A stretch of 64,000 bases of DNA, from positions 24,143 to 88,142 of the forward strand of contig CAVZAE010000016.1 in assembly GCA_963773195.1 (NCBI GenBank). Direction: 5' to 3'. The position numbers and the translations under genes are program-made. This stretch comes from CAIWHR01 sp963773195. Lineage in GTDB: Bacteria; Pseudomonadota; Gammaproteobacteria; Burkholderiales; Casimicrobiaceae. The notes under the pieces are model-generated. The model worked only from the letters and a program-made list of their open reading frames with translations, was not told the DNA's origin and made no database searches. Below are positions 1 through 10,231 of this stretch, piece by piece; the first letter of the stretch is position 1, and each line of letters opens with the position of its first letter.

Positions 1-98
1 TGCGCATGGTCGGTGATGCCGATCGCGATCGTGCCGTCGGCTTCGGTGCGCGCCCATTCGTGCTGGGACGTGTAGCGGAGGTTCTGCGGGACGTTCAT
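1..98 (-). CDS. gcvH: Glycine cleavage system H protein, N-terminal fragment (runs off the window)
   Basis: Only the first 32 codons are present; the rest lies beyond the left edge. The translation starts MNVPQNLRYTSQHEWARTEA and continues into an IGITDHA motif, which is the normal beginning of H protein (the T-x-x-H-E-W block followed by the GITDHAQ motif). H protein carries the lipoyl arm that shuttles the aminomethyl group between the P, T and L proteins. The lipoyl-lysine region is not in the window. The gene lies 51 bases downstream of gcvT on the same strand, so it probably shares the glycine-riboswitch-controlled transcript. Identification is from N-terminal motif and context. Confidence 0.9.
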   Translation of the reverse strand, partial: MNVPQNLRYTSQHEWARTEADGTIAIGITDHA

Positions 99-149
99 CG
101 GCGCTCCGGGTTGTTGGGTTGAGTGGCGGCAGTGCGTGTTACGGCAGTG

Positions 150-1247
150 TCAGGTTACAAGTGCTTTGCCGTTCCGCGCGAACGGAGGCTTCACGACGCG
201 GGCCGCGAGCTCGCGCTCGCGGACGACGACCTTGACGACATCGCCCGGGGCCACGCCAGCCGGCAGCCGCGCGAGTGCGATCGATTGGCCCAGGGTCGGG
301 CTGAACGTGCCGCTCGTGATCTCGCCGTCGCCGCGCGGAGTGCGCACGACCTGATGCGCGCGCAGCACGCCGCCCTTGTCGGTCAAGAGCAGCCCGCAGA
401 GCTGACGTTGCGGCGCATGCGCGCCAAGCGCAGCCTTGCCGACGAAATCGCGCGGGTTGACGAGATCGACCGTCCAGGCCAGGCCGGATTCGAGCGGCGA
501 AGTCGTCTCGTCCATGTCCTGGCCATAGAGGTTCATCCCGGCCTCGAGGCGCAGCGTGTCGCGCGCGCCGAGGCCCGCCGGCTTGACACCGGCGGCCTCG
601 AGCGACTGCCACAGATCAGCCGCGCGCGTCGCCGGCACCACGATCTCGAAGCCGTCCTCGCCGGTGTAGCCCGTGCGGGCGATGAAGACCTCGCCCAACG
701 GCGACGCCATGAACGCCGCGCTGAACGGCTTCAGGCCGGCGCTGGCCGCCTCGCTTCCCGGCAGCGCGCGCCAGACCTTCGCCCGCGCATTCGGCCCTTG
801 CACGGCGATCATGGCGAGGTCGATGCGCGGCGTGAGCGAGAGCTCCGGCGCGCGCTCGTGGACGAGCTTGTCGAGCCACGCGATGTCCTTGTCCGCCGTG
901 GCCGCGTTGACGACGAGCCGGAAGAAATCCTCGCGCAGGAAATAGACGATCAGGTCGTCGATCACCGTCCCCGCAGGCGTGAGGAGGCACGAATAGAGCG
1001 CCTTCCCCGGCTCCTTGAGCTTGTCGATGTTGTTGGCGATCGCGTAGCGCAGGAAGTCGCGCGCACCGCGGCCATGGAGGTCGACGACGCGCATGTGCGA
1101 AACGTCGAACATGCCGGCATCGGCACGCACCGCGTGATGCTCGTCGATCTGCGAGCCATAGTGGACCGGCATGTCCCAGCCGCCAAAGTCGACCATCCGC
1201 GCGCCTGCGGCGCGATGGACGGCGTGGAGCGGGGTTTCCTTCAGCAC
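150..1247 (-). CDS. gcvT: Glycine cleavage system T protein (aminomethyltransferase)
   Basis: This 365-residue protein has normal GcvT length. It transfers the methylene group from the aminomethyl-lipoyl arm of H protein to tetrahydrofolate, releasing ammonia. Visible family signatures are the N-terminal LHAVHRAAGARMVDFGGWDM block, FDVSHM at residues 47-52, the YTGEDGFEI segment, and LEAGMNLYGQDMDE in the folate-binding core. It is the first gene after the riboswitch and is followed by gcvH, so it starts a gcv operon. The start codon sits just downstream of the riboswitch terminator. With kbl-tdh 5 kb away, the region links threonine breakdown to glycine to one-carbon units. Confidence 0.96.
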   Translation of the reverse strand: MLKETPLHAVHRAAGARMVDFGGWDMPVHYGSQIDEHHAVRADAGMFDVSHMRVVDLHGRGARDFLRYAIANNIDKLKEPGKALYSCLLTPAGTVIDDLIVYFLREDFFRLVVNAATADKDIAWLDKLVHERAPELSLTPRIDLAMIAVQGPNARAKVWRALPGSEAASAGLKPFSAAFMASPLGEVFIARTGYTGEDGFEIVVPATRAADLWQSLEAAGVKPAGLGARDTLRLEAGMNLYGQDMDETTSPLESGLAWTVDLVNPRDFVGKAALGAHAPQRQLCGLLLTDKGGVLRAHQVVRTPRGDGEITSGTFSPTLGQSIALARLPAGVAPGDVVKVVVRERELAARVVKPPFARNGKALVT

Positions 1248-1268
1248 CTGTTTCTCCCGGCGGACGCG

Positions 1269-1299
1269 AAAAGGGCGAAGCGTCGTGGTCGCTTCGCCC
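1269..1299 (-). terminator. Intrinsic terminator in the riboswitch expression platform
   Basis: A perfect 10-bp stem, GGGCGAAGCG against CGCTTCGCCC (1290-1299 and 1273-1282), with a 7-base loop, is followed on the minus strand by TTTT. It lies between aptamer 2 and the gcvT start. Its 5' arm abuts the last aptamer segment, which suits ligand-dependent formation. Confidence 0.8.
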
Positions 1300-1490
1300 C
1301 GTCTGTCCTTTTTACCTGAGAGATTGCAGCGCCCCCATGCAGCGCCGCGTGCCCCTTCGGTGGACCGCGCTCATCGCGGCCTCTCTCCAGATCGACTGCC
1401 GTCCGCGCGGTCCTCGGTGCCTGAGCGGTTCTCGGGAGTTGCGCCTTCGGCGGCGGCGCGAGCACTAGGCCGGCGCCGCGCTCTCCCGCA
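1300..1490 (-). promoter_or_regulatory. Tandem glycine riboswitch in the gcvT leader
   Basis: Read on the minus strand, the gcvT leader carries two glycine aptamers in series. Aptamer 1 begins with GGAGAG near 1490, has the CCGAAGGCGCAACTCCC core and closes with CTCAGGCACCGAGGACCG. Aptamer 2 begins with CTGGAGAGAG, has CACCGAAGGGGCA, and closes with CTCTCAGGTAAAAAGGACAG. The two are joined by a short linker, as in the classical cooperative gcvT riboswitch. The expression platform is the terminator immediately downstream. By analogy with known gcvT riboswitches, glycine should switch the operon on. Confidence 0.93.
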
Positions 1491-1620
1491 CGGACGGGGC
1501 GAAGGTTACCGGGGCGTCCTCCTCCTGTCAAAGCGCGCCACGGCTGAACACGCGCACGCGATCCGCTCGCGCCGCGGCCTCCGCCCATCTCAATCCAACG
1601 TCGCGTGCCCCGGGCTCGCC

Positions 1621-1743
1621 CCGCGGCCTCCGCACCGCCTCGACAATTCGTTATTTCGCGCTGTCGGCCGCCAGCGGCGGCTCGCGATTGCTCGCTCCCC
1701 CTCGGCGCTTCGCGCCCGGGGCCCCGGCGAGCCGCTCGCCCCG
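1621..1743 (-). repeat. Stop-codon-associated structured repeat, copy A (plus a shortened unit at 1574-1628)
   Basis: Read on the minus strand, this begins directly after the TAG of the cytochrome c gene: CGG..GCGAGCGGC, GGGGCCCC, a hairpin with a GAA loop, the mini-hairpin GCGA-GCAA-TCGC, then GGCGGCCGAC and finally GGAGGCCG. The same order of elements occurs at 27,545-27,667 and twice at 35,102-35,330. A degenerate, shortened second unit follows at 1574-1628 and again ends in GGAGGCCGCGGCGCGAGC. No ORF is supported here. The rest of the 1,500-1,740 gap shows nothing else I recognise. Confidence 0.7.
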
Positions 1744-2061
1744 CTACTTCTTAAGCGCGAGGATGTAGGTGACCATCGCCTTCAGGTCGGCGTCGCTCAC
1801 CTGCGGATTGGGCGGCATGGGAATCTGTCCCCAGACGCCCGTCCCGCCCTTCTTGATCTTTTCCATGAGCTTCGCGGCGGCGCCCGCATCGCCCTTGTAC
1901 TTGGCGGCAACTTCGACGTACGGCGGGCCGACGAGCTTCTTGTCGATCGAGTGGCAGGCGGTACAGCCGTTCTTCTTGAGCAGGTCCTCGCCCGCGTCGG
2001 CACGGACAGCGCCGGCGGCGAGCACGGCGATAGCGGCGATTACAGCGGCAGCGATCTTCAT
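1744..2061 (-). CDS. Small periplasmic class I cytochrome c (c551/c552-like)
   Basis: This 105-residue precursor has a cleavable signal peptide (about residues 1-22, Ala-rich, ending near VRADA). It has one haem-binding motif, CTACH, at residues 33-37. The likely distal methionine ligand is M82 in the WGQIPMPP segment. That is the layout of soluble monohaem c551/c552 electron carriers, which pass electrons to terminal oxidases or nitrite reductase. The gene stands alone between the riboswitch region and the YyaL-type gene on the same strand. Its TAG stop codon is the first three bases of a repeat element (copy A). The specific redox partner cannot be told from sequence. Confidence 0.9.
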   Translation of the reverse strand: MKIAAAVIAAIAVLAAGAVRADAGEDLLKKNGCTACHSIDKKLVGPPYVEVAAKYKGDAGAAAKLMEKIKKGGTGVWGQIPMPPNPQVSDADLKAMVTYILALKK

Positions 2062-2163
2062 CGAGTCTCCGGAAGGAGGGTTAATGGGGCACCGAATGGT
2101 ACCCGATCCCGCGGTCGCGACGCCATCGACGCGGCTTGTTCGGACTTGCGTTGACGACAGAGT

Positions 2164-4197
<2,034 letters not shown>

Positions 4198-4233
4198 GCG
4201 CGTCGGCGACTCCGGGCGCGCCCGCGACGGGGC

Positions 4234-5872
4234 CTAGCTTCCTTCGTCGAACGCGACCCGCTCGAAGTCGGCGCCGCGCTGGACGAGGCGCGTGAGGCGG
4301 TACCGGCGTTCCGGGCCGGCGTCGAGCGTGCGCAGCACCCGGCTCGGATTGAAGCTTCGCGGCGGGAGGATCAGGCTCGCCTTGTCATCCGGGGACTCGG
4401 CGAGCATGACCGCCGGCAGCGGCGGATCCTCGGACACGGCAGTCGTCAGCGGTCGGACGGAAAGCGCCTTGGCATTTCCCGGCCAGAGACGGAGCGACAA
4501 CGCGAGACTGCCGTGCGTATCCTGTGCGACCCGCGTGACCCACCCTGCGCGCACACGCTCTTCGTCGCGAATGATGACGATCTGGTCCAGCGCCCAGCGG
4601 TGCTGCGTCCCTTCGGTCCGGGTGACCACCGCGTCGCGCCATTCGTACGTGCCCACCCAGCGTTCCCACAGCCACGTGCGCTCGGCGTCCTCGCGCCCCC
4701 GGTCGTAGTCGGTCAGGGCGTCGAGCGACTGCAGGTGCTGGGCTCCCTGGAAGGACAGCCTACCGGCCATCGGATCCTTACGCTCGAACGTCCGGCCCCC
4801 GATGCGGAAGAACGCCGCGCCGAGCCCGCCCGCGCAGAGGTCGAGCGCGGTGCGCTCCGCGTCGCCCGGGCGCCGCGGCAGCTGGTACCACTTGGCATCG
4901 AGATGACCGAGAAGCATCGTGCATTGCTCGACACTGCAGTCGTGCCCGAGCTGCAACTCCGCAGGGTTGGCACCCGTTTGCAAGCGCTTCAGCCGGCCGC
5001 GTACGCTCGTCGCGAGCTTGCCGGGATAGCCGAAGCGCATCGACTGCGGCGGATGGCGCGGCGCCGTGGCGAGCAGACTCGCGCCGGCGGGACTGTCGAG
5101 GTCGAAGACGACAACCGGGCCTTCGGTCTCGCGCTGCTGGGCGTACGGAAAGAGCTTGCGCGACCACATCCCGAGCCAGCGGTCCGTGAGCTCGATCTGT
5201 TTCACGCTCATCGCGCACGGATCGGCGAGGCCCAGGAGCAGCGCGTGCGTATACGTCGAGTAGCAGGAAATGCCGACCGCGTTCGGCCATCAGGTCGTCG
5301 GAGACTGCGGTCACCGCGCACTCGAGGAGCTCGGCCAGCCGGAAATACGCGTGGAGCTCCTGCCACAGCGTCGGCGGCGGCGCCCGCCTGGCAAGCCCGT
5401 AGACGAGCACGAGCTGCTTGCCGACGTAGAGCCCGCGCTGCAGAAGTTTCGACTTGACGCCGGCCAGATCGGAGTCGCCCTCGAGCAGCGGCTTGAGACA
5501 CGTGGAGTATTGCTCCCAGAGCGCCTGCCACAGCGCAATCGCCTGCTCGGTCGCCTCGAGCTCGCGGTCCACGGTGGGTTGTGCCTTGCCTGCATAGCGA
5601 CGCGCGAGCTCCGTGTGCAGATAGCCGACCAGCTCGCGTAACACTTCCGCGATCGTCGCGCGCTCGCGGGGAGGGAAGTCGGCTGCCGACAGCGCACGGA
5701 GTTGTCCGTGCAGGCTCTCGTAGAGCTGCCCGACGCTGGTCAGCGGAAGGGCGTTGGCCCATTTCCTCGCGCTGTCCGTATCCGAAAAGGCGAGCGCCGG
5801 CGTGTCGTGATGCCGGACAGCGCGGGCCGGCGCCGCGACGCCGGCCACAACGGGAGTGTTCGAATCATTCAT
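4234..5872 (-). pseudogene. Conserved hypothetical protein split by a +1 frameshift near 5,287
   Basis: Two reading frames together make one protein of about 545 residues. The N-terminal part (from 5872) runs to a VSDDLM segment; the C-terminal part (325 codons from its first ATG at 5211, open further upstream) continues it as PNAVGISCYSTYTHALLLGL. The join needs removal of one G in ATGGCCGAAC near 5,285-5,290, and the total length is 3n+1. No named domain is clear. The C-terminus (AVMLAESPDDKASLILPPRSF, then RLTRLVQRGADFERV) resembles betaproteobacterial proteins with a PilZ-like end, but I am not sure. The change may be a sequencing error, since the downstream frame stays well conserved in character. 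Confidence 0.7.
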
Positions 5873-6118
5873 CGGCGGTTCGGTCCCCGAGGCGACTCCG
5901 GAGAGGGGCCCGGAATCGCGCCGGATTCGTTCATTCGCTTATAGCACAACCCCCCGAGGGCGGGCCCGCCGCGCGGCGTCGGATTTCCCTTGACCCGCCG
6001 GACGGGCGTGAATATTCGACAGCCGGCAATACGAATGCTCGCTCGCGCAACAGTCGGAGGCGCGCGTAAGTTGTAGTCAACGCGACGTAACGGGTGGCCG
6101 CGAAACGGTTCCCTCCAC

Positions 6119-6170
6119 CCCCCAAGGCGCGGCCGGCGGCCCCCGTCGGCTGTCCCCTTGGGGGTTTTTT
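6119..6170 (+). terminator. Plus-strand intrinsic terminator with no gene in front of it
   Basis: CCCCCAAGG (6119-6127) pairs with CCTTGGGGG (6156-6164) and is followed by six T residues. A smaller internal GCCG/CGGC stem is possible. Both flanking genes run on the minus strand, so the hairpin cannot end either of them in its T-run orientation. It could end a small plus-strand RNA starting around 5,950-6,080 or a transcript antisense to the hypothetical gene. The rest of the 5,873-6,213 gap holds nothing else I can identify. Confidence 0.55.
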
Positions 6171-6213
6171 CTGCACGGTCAAGCGTGCGTCGACACTTTC
6201 CCCCGAAGCCGAT

Positions 6214-7269
6214 TTATTGCGGCGACGTCGGAATCGCCGGGCCTGCCGTCCAATCGAGCACTACTTTGCCACTCTGGCCGGAGAGCATCGTCGCGAACGC
6301 CTCCTCGTAATCGTCGACGGGGAAGCGATGGGTGATCATCGGCGAGAGGTCGAGGCCGCTCTGCAGCATCGCGACCATCTTGTACCAGGTCTCGAACATC
6401 TCGCGGCCGTAAATGCCCTTGATCTCCAGGCCCTTGAAGATCACCTGGTTCCAGTCGATCGCCATGTTCGACGGCGGGATGCCCAGGAGCGCGACCTTGC
6501 CGCCGTGGTTCATGCACGACAGCATGTCGGCGAAGGCCGAGGGAACGCCTGACATTTCGAGCCCGACGTCGAAGCCTTCGGTCATCCCCAGCTCCGGCAT
6601 CACGTCGCGGAGCTTCTGCCGCGTGACGTTGACCGCGCGTGTCGCGCCCATCCGCCGTGCGAGGTCGAGGCGGTAGTCGTTGACGTCGGTGACGACGATG
6701 TAGCGCGCGCCCACGTGGCGCGCAATCGCCACCGCCATGCATCCGATCGGGCCGGCGCCCGTAATGAGTACATCTTCGCCTACGAGGTTGAACGACAACG
6801 CCGTGTGCGTCGCGTTGCCAAACGGATCGAAGATGGCGGCGATCTCGTCGGAAATGTCGTCCGGAATCTTGAACGCATTGAACGCGGGGATTACGAGGTA
6901 CTCGGCGAAGGCGCCCTCGCGGTTGACGCCGACGCCGACAGTATTGCGACAGAGGTGCCGGCGCCCGGCGCGGCAGTTGCGGCAGAACCCGCACGTGATG
7001 TGCCCCTCGCCCGACACGCGGTCACCAATCGCGAAGCCGCGCACCTCCTGGCCCAGCTCGACGATCTCGCCCACGTACTCGTGGCCCACGTGCATCGGCA
7101 CGGGGATCGTCTTCTGCGCCCACTCATCCCATTTCCAGATGTGGATATCGGTGCCGCAGATCGCCGTCTTCCTGATCCGGATCATCACATCGTTGTGGCC
7201 GACTTCGGGCTTCTTCACGCGCGTGAGCACGAGGCCGGGGCCGCGCTCGAGCTTTGCCAACGCTTTCAT
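6214..7269 (-). CDS. tdh: L-threonine 3-dehydrogenase (zinc-dependent)
   Basis: Tdh oxidises L-threonine to 2-amino-3-ketobutyrate with NAD+. The 351-residue protein is a zinc medium-chain dehydrogenase. Catalytic-zinc ligands are C38 (ICGTD) and H63/E64 (GHEYVG). The structural zinc site is C93, C96, C99 and C107 (CGFCRNC..C). The Rossmann motif GAGPIGC follows at about residue 172. A strong ribosome-binding site, AGGAGG, sits before the ATG, 21 bases after kbl ends. With kbl it forms the two-step threonine-to-glycine pathway, whose product feeds the glycine cleavage system encoded at the start of the window. Confidence 0.97.
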   Translation of the reverse strand: MKALAKLERGPGLVLTRVKKPEVGHNDVMIRIRKTAICGTDIHIWKWDEWAQKTIPVPMHVGHEYVGEIVELGQEVRGFAIGDRVSGEGHITCGFCRNCRAGRRHLCRNTVGVGVNREGAFAEYLVIPAFNAFKIPDDISDEIAAIFDPFGNATHTALSFNLVGEDVLITGAGPIGCMAVAIARHVGARYIVVTDVNDYRLDLARRMGATRAVNVTRQKLRDVMPELGMTEGFDVGLEMSGVPSAFADMLSCMNHGGKVALLGIPPSNMAIDWNQVIFKGLEIKGIYGREMFETWYKMVAMLQSGLDLSPMITHRFPVDDYEEAFATMLSGQSGKVVLDWTAGPAIPTSPQ

Positions 7270-7290
7270 CGAAATCCTCCTGCCAATCCG

Positions 7291-8493
7291 TCAGTGCCCG
7301 ACACCGAGCGCGCGCCCGACGCGGCCGAAGGCGGCAACGGCACGATCGATCTCGTGGTCGGTATGCGCGGCGCTCATCTGCGTGCGGATCCGCGCCTTGC
7401 CCTTCGGGACGACGGGGTAGGAGAAGCCGATCACGTAGATGCCTTCGGCGAGCATCGCGTCCGCCATCCTCGTAGCGAGCTGTGCGTCCCCCAGCATCAC
7501 CGGGATGATCGGATGCGAACCCGGGACGAGCTCGAATCCCTGCGCCGCCATGGCCCGGCGGAATCGTTCGCCGTTCGCGCGCACGCGCCGTCGCAGCGCA
7601 GCGCCTTCGGCGCTTTGCAAGAGCTCGAGCACGGTGAGCGTCGCTGCCGCGATCGAAGGGGCGAGCGTGTTCGAGAAAAGGTACGGTCGCGAGCGCTGCC
7701 GCAACAGATCGACGACCTCCCGCCGCCCGGCGACGTAGCCCCCCGACGCCCCGCCCATCGCCTTGCCCAGCGTGCCGGTGACGATGTCGATGCGGCCTTC
7801 GACGCCGCAATGCTCGGGCGTGCCGCGTCCGCCGTCGCCCACGAAGCCGACCGCGTGCGAGTCGTCGACCATCGTGATCGCGCCGTAGCGCTCCGCGAGA
7901 TCACAAATCGCGCGGAGATCGGCGATGACCCCGTCCATCGAGAACACGCCGTCGGTCGCAATCAGCTTGAAGCGGGCGCCGGCGGCATCGGCTTCGCGGA
8001 GCTTCGCCTCCAGGTCCGCCCTGTCGTTGTTGCGATAGCGGTAACGCTTTGCCTTGCACAGGCGGATGCCGTCGACGATGCTCGCGTGGTTGAGCTCGTC
8101 GCTAATGACGGCATCGTCCTCGGTCAGGAGCGTCTCGAACAGCCCGCCGTTCGCGTCGAAGCAGCTGGAGTAGAGAATGGCCGCCTCGACACCCAGGAAC
8201 GCGGCGAGCGCCGATTCAAGCGTCGTGTGGACGCTCTGCGTGCCGCAGATGAAGCGCACGGACGAGAGCCCAAAGCCGTAACGGGCGAGTCCGTCGCGCG
8301 CGGCCGCGACCAGGCGCGGGTCGTTGGCGAGTCCCAGGTAGTTGTTGGCGCAGAAGTTGAGGACGCGTGCACCACTCGCGAGCTCGATCTCGGCCGCTTG
8401 CGGGCTCGCAATCACGCGCTCCTTCTTCTCGAAGCCGTCGGCTCGAATAGCGTCGAGCGTATCTCGCAGGTGCGATTGAAAGCGCGCGTCCAT
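7291..8493 (-). CDS. kbl: 2-amino-3-ketobutyrate CoA ligase (glycine C-acetyltransferase)
   Basis: Kbl cleaves 2-amino-3-ketobutyrate with CoA into glycine and acetyl-CoA, a pyridoxal-phosphate reaction of the alpha-oxoamine synthase family. The protein has 400 residues. The PLP lysine is K244 in TGTLGKAMGG. Other family motifs are CANNYLGLA (48-56), DELNHASIVDG (132-142) and the cofactor-binding DDSHAVGF (210-217). It is the first gene of a kbl-tdh operon. The order matches that of many Proteobacteria. Confidence 0.97.
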   Translation of the reverse strand: MDARFQSHLRDTLDAIRADGFEKKERVIASPQAAEIELASGARVLNFCANNYLGLANDPRLVAAARDGLARYGFGLSSVRFICGTQSVHTTLESALAAFLGVEAAILYSSCFDANGGLFETLLTEDDAVISDELNHASIVDGIRLCKAKRYRYRNNDRADLEAKLREADAAGARFKLIATDGVFSMDGVIADLRAICDLAERYGAITMVDDSHAVGFVGDGGRGTPEHCGVEGRIDIVTGTLGKAMGGASGGYVAGRREVVDLLRQRSRPYLFSNTLAPSIAAATLTVLELLQSAEGAALRRRVRANGERFRRAMAAQGFELVPGSHPIIPVMLGDAQLATRMADAMLAEGIYVIGFSYPVVPKGKARIRTQMSAAHTDHEIDRAVAAFGRVGRALGVGH

Positions 8494-8571
8494 TGGTCCG
8501 GGTTTCGAGCGCGCGGCGGTTCGCGCGGACCCGCATCATAGCTGGCCCCGCAGAGCATGCCTGCCGCCGAT

Positions 8572-10080
8572 TCACATCCGGTCGAAGCGGCGATAGCCGA
8601 TGGCCTCGGCGACGTGCGCCGCGGCGATTCCATCCACTCCGGCCAAATCGGCAATGGTGCGCGCCACCTTCAAGGCGCGATGATAGGCGCGCGCCGACAG
8701 CGATAGCCGCGCCACGGCGCGAGCGAGGAGCGCCGCGCCGGAGGCATCAGGCCGACAATGAAGATCGATGTCGCCCGGGCCGAGGCGCGCGTTGGGCTTC
8801 CCTTGACGCACGGCCTGACGGTCGCGCGCCTCGGTGACCCGCGAGCGGATCACGGCGGTGGCTTCGGGGCCGGCCGCGCTTGCGGCGCGCGCGGACATGG
8901 CCTCCGGCGTCAGCGCCGGCACCTCGATCCCGAGATCGATCCGGTCGAGCAGCGGCCCCGACACCCGGGCGCGGTAGCGCGCGATCCGCTCGGGCGAGCA
9001 ACGGCACCGTCCGCTTGCGTGGCCGAGCCACCCGCATGGACACGGATTCATTGCCGCGACGAACTGGAACTCGGCCGGGAACGAGCTCTGGCGGGCGGCC
9101 CGAGAGATGTGGATGACGCCGGACTCGAGCGGCTCGCGCAGCGCTTCGAGCACGCGGCGGTCCCATTCCGGCAGCTCGTCCAGAAAGAGGACGCCATGGT
9201 GCGCAAGGGAGATCTCGCCCGGCCGCGGATCGCTGCCGCCGCCCGTGAGCGCGATCGCGCTCGCGGTGTGGTGGGGCGCCCGATAGGGGCGAAGGCCCCA
9301 GCCGGACGCCGAGAAGCGGCCGGCAAGCGACGCGATGGCGGCGGTGGCGAGCGATTCCTCTTCACGCATCGGCGGCAGCAGGCCCGGCAGACGCTGCGCG
9401 AGCATCGACTTGCCCGTTCCGGGCGGGCCGATCATCAACAGGCTGTGGCCGCCGGCGGCCGCGATGGTGAGCGCCCGCTTCGCTTCGCTTTGTCCGCGCA
9501 CATCCGCGAGATCGGGACCCGCAAATCCGACCGGTCCCGCGGCAATCCCGGCCAGCGCGGGAAGAAGCTCCAGCCCCGCGACATGAGCGCATACGGCCTG
9601 CAGCGTCGCCGCGGGGTGCACGACGGCATCGCGTACGAGCGCGGCTTCGTCGGCGTTCGCCGCCGGCAGCACGAACGCCCGGCCATCCTGACGCGCGCCG
9701 AGCACCATCGGCAGCGCGCCGCGGATCGCGCGCAGTGCGCCGCCGAGCGCGAGCTCGCCCGCGAATTCATAGACCGCGAGCGGCGCAAGCGGAAGCTGTC
9801 CGGTCGCGGCGAGGATTCCAAGTGCGATCGGCAGATCGAAGCGGCCCGATTCCTTGGGCAGGTCGGCGGGCGCGAGATTCACCGTGATCTTGCGCGTCGG
9901 AAACTCGAACTTCGCGTTCTGCAGCGCCGCGCGCACCCGATCGCGCGATTCCTTGACCTCGGTGTCCGGCAGACCGACCAGGTTGAACGCCGGCAAGCCA
10001 CCCGCGAGGTGCACCTCGACGGTGACCCGCGGTGCGTCGAGCCCAGCCAAGGCGCGTGAATGGACGACGGCGAGGGGCAT
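8572..10080 (-). CDS. comM: ComM/YifB-type Mg-chelatase-like AAA+ ATPase
   Basis: The protein has 502 residues from the MPLAVVHSRAL start. A longer in-frame extension up to 10332 lacks family similarity and would overlap the promoter of the divergent gene, so I rejected it. The order is an N-terminal Lon-protease-like fold (GLPAFNLVGLPDTEVKESRDR), a Walker A motif GPPGTGKS, a magnesium-chelatase AAA+ core with LFLDELPE as Walker B, and a C-terminal domain ending in the AEAIGYRR motif. In naturally transformable bacteria ComM is a helicase that promotes branch migration during DNA integration. This fits with dprA elsewhere in the window. Confidence 0.94.
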   Translation of the reverse strand: MPLAVVHSRALAGLDAPRVTVEVHLAGGLPAFNLVGLPDTEVKESRDRVRAALQNAKFEFPTRKITVNLAPADLPKESGRFDLPIALGILAATGQLPLAPLAVYEFAGELALGGALRAIRGALPMVLGARQDGRAFVLPAANADEAALVRDAVVHPAATLQAVCAHVAGLELLPALAGIAAGPVGFAGPDLADVRGQSEAKRALTIAAAGGHSLLMIGPPGTGKSMLAQRLPGLLPPMREEESLATAAIASLAGRFSASGWGLRPYRAPHHTASAIALTGGGSDPRPGEISLAHHGVLFLDELPEWDRRVLEALREPLESGVIHISRAARQSSFPAEFQFVAAMNPCPCGWLGHASGRCRCSPERIARYRARVSGPLLDRIDLGIEVPALTPEAMSARAASAAGPEATAVIRSRVTEARDRQAVRQGKPNARLGPGDIDLHCRPDASGAALLARAVARLSLSARAYHRALKVARTIADLAGVDGIAAAHVAEAIGYRRFDRM

Positions 10081-10231
10081 CGAAAGGGCAGGGCACGCGT
10101 CTCGAGCGCGCCGCCGACAAGGTTTGCGGCGCTGTCGAAAGCCTAGCGCCGGGCCGGAGCCCGCGCCTTCGGCCGTTTGGCGATATGCTGCAGCGGGGAA
10201 GCGCCCGGCTCTCTGGCCTTCCGACGTCGAT

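Noticed and set aside
5931..6182. An 83-codon minus-strand frame in the gap upstream of the frameshifted hypothetical gene
   Set aside because: No ribosome-binding site, no conserved pattern, and it covers the plus-strand terminator hairpin.
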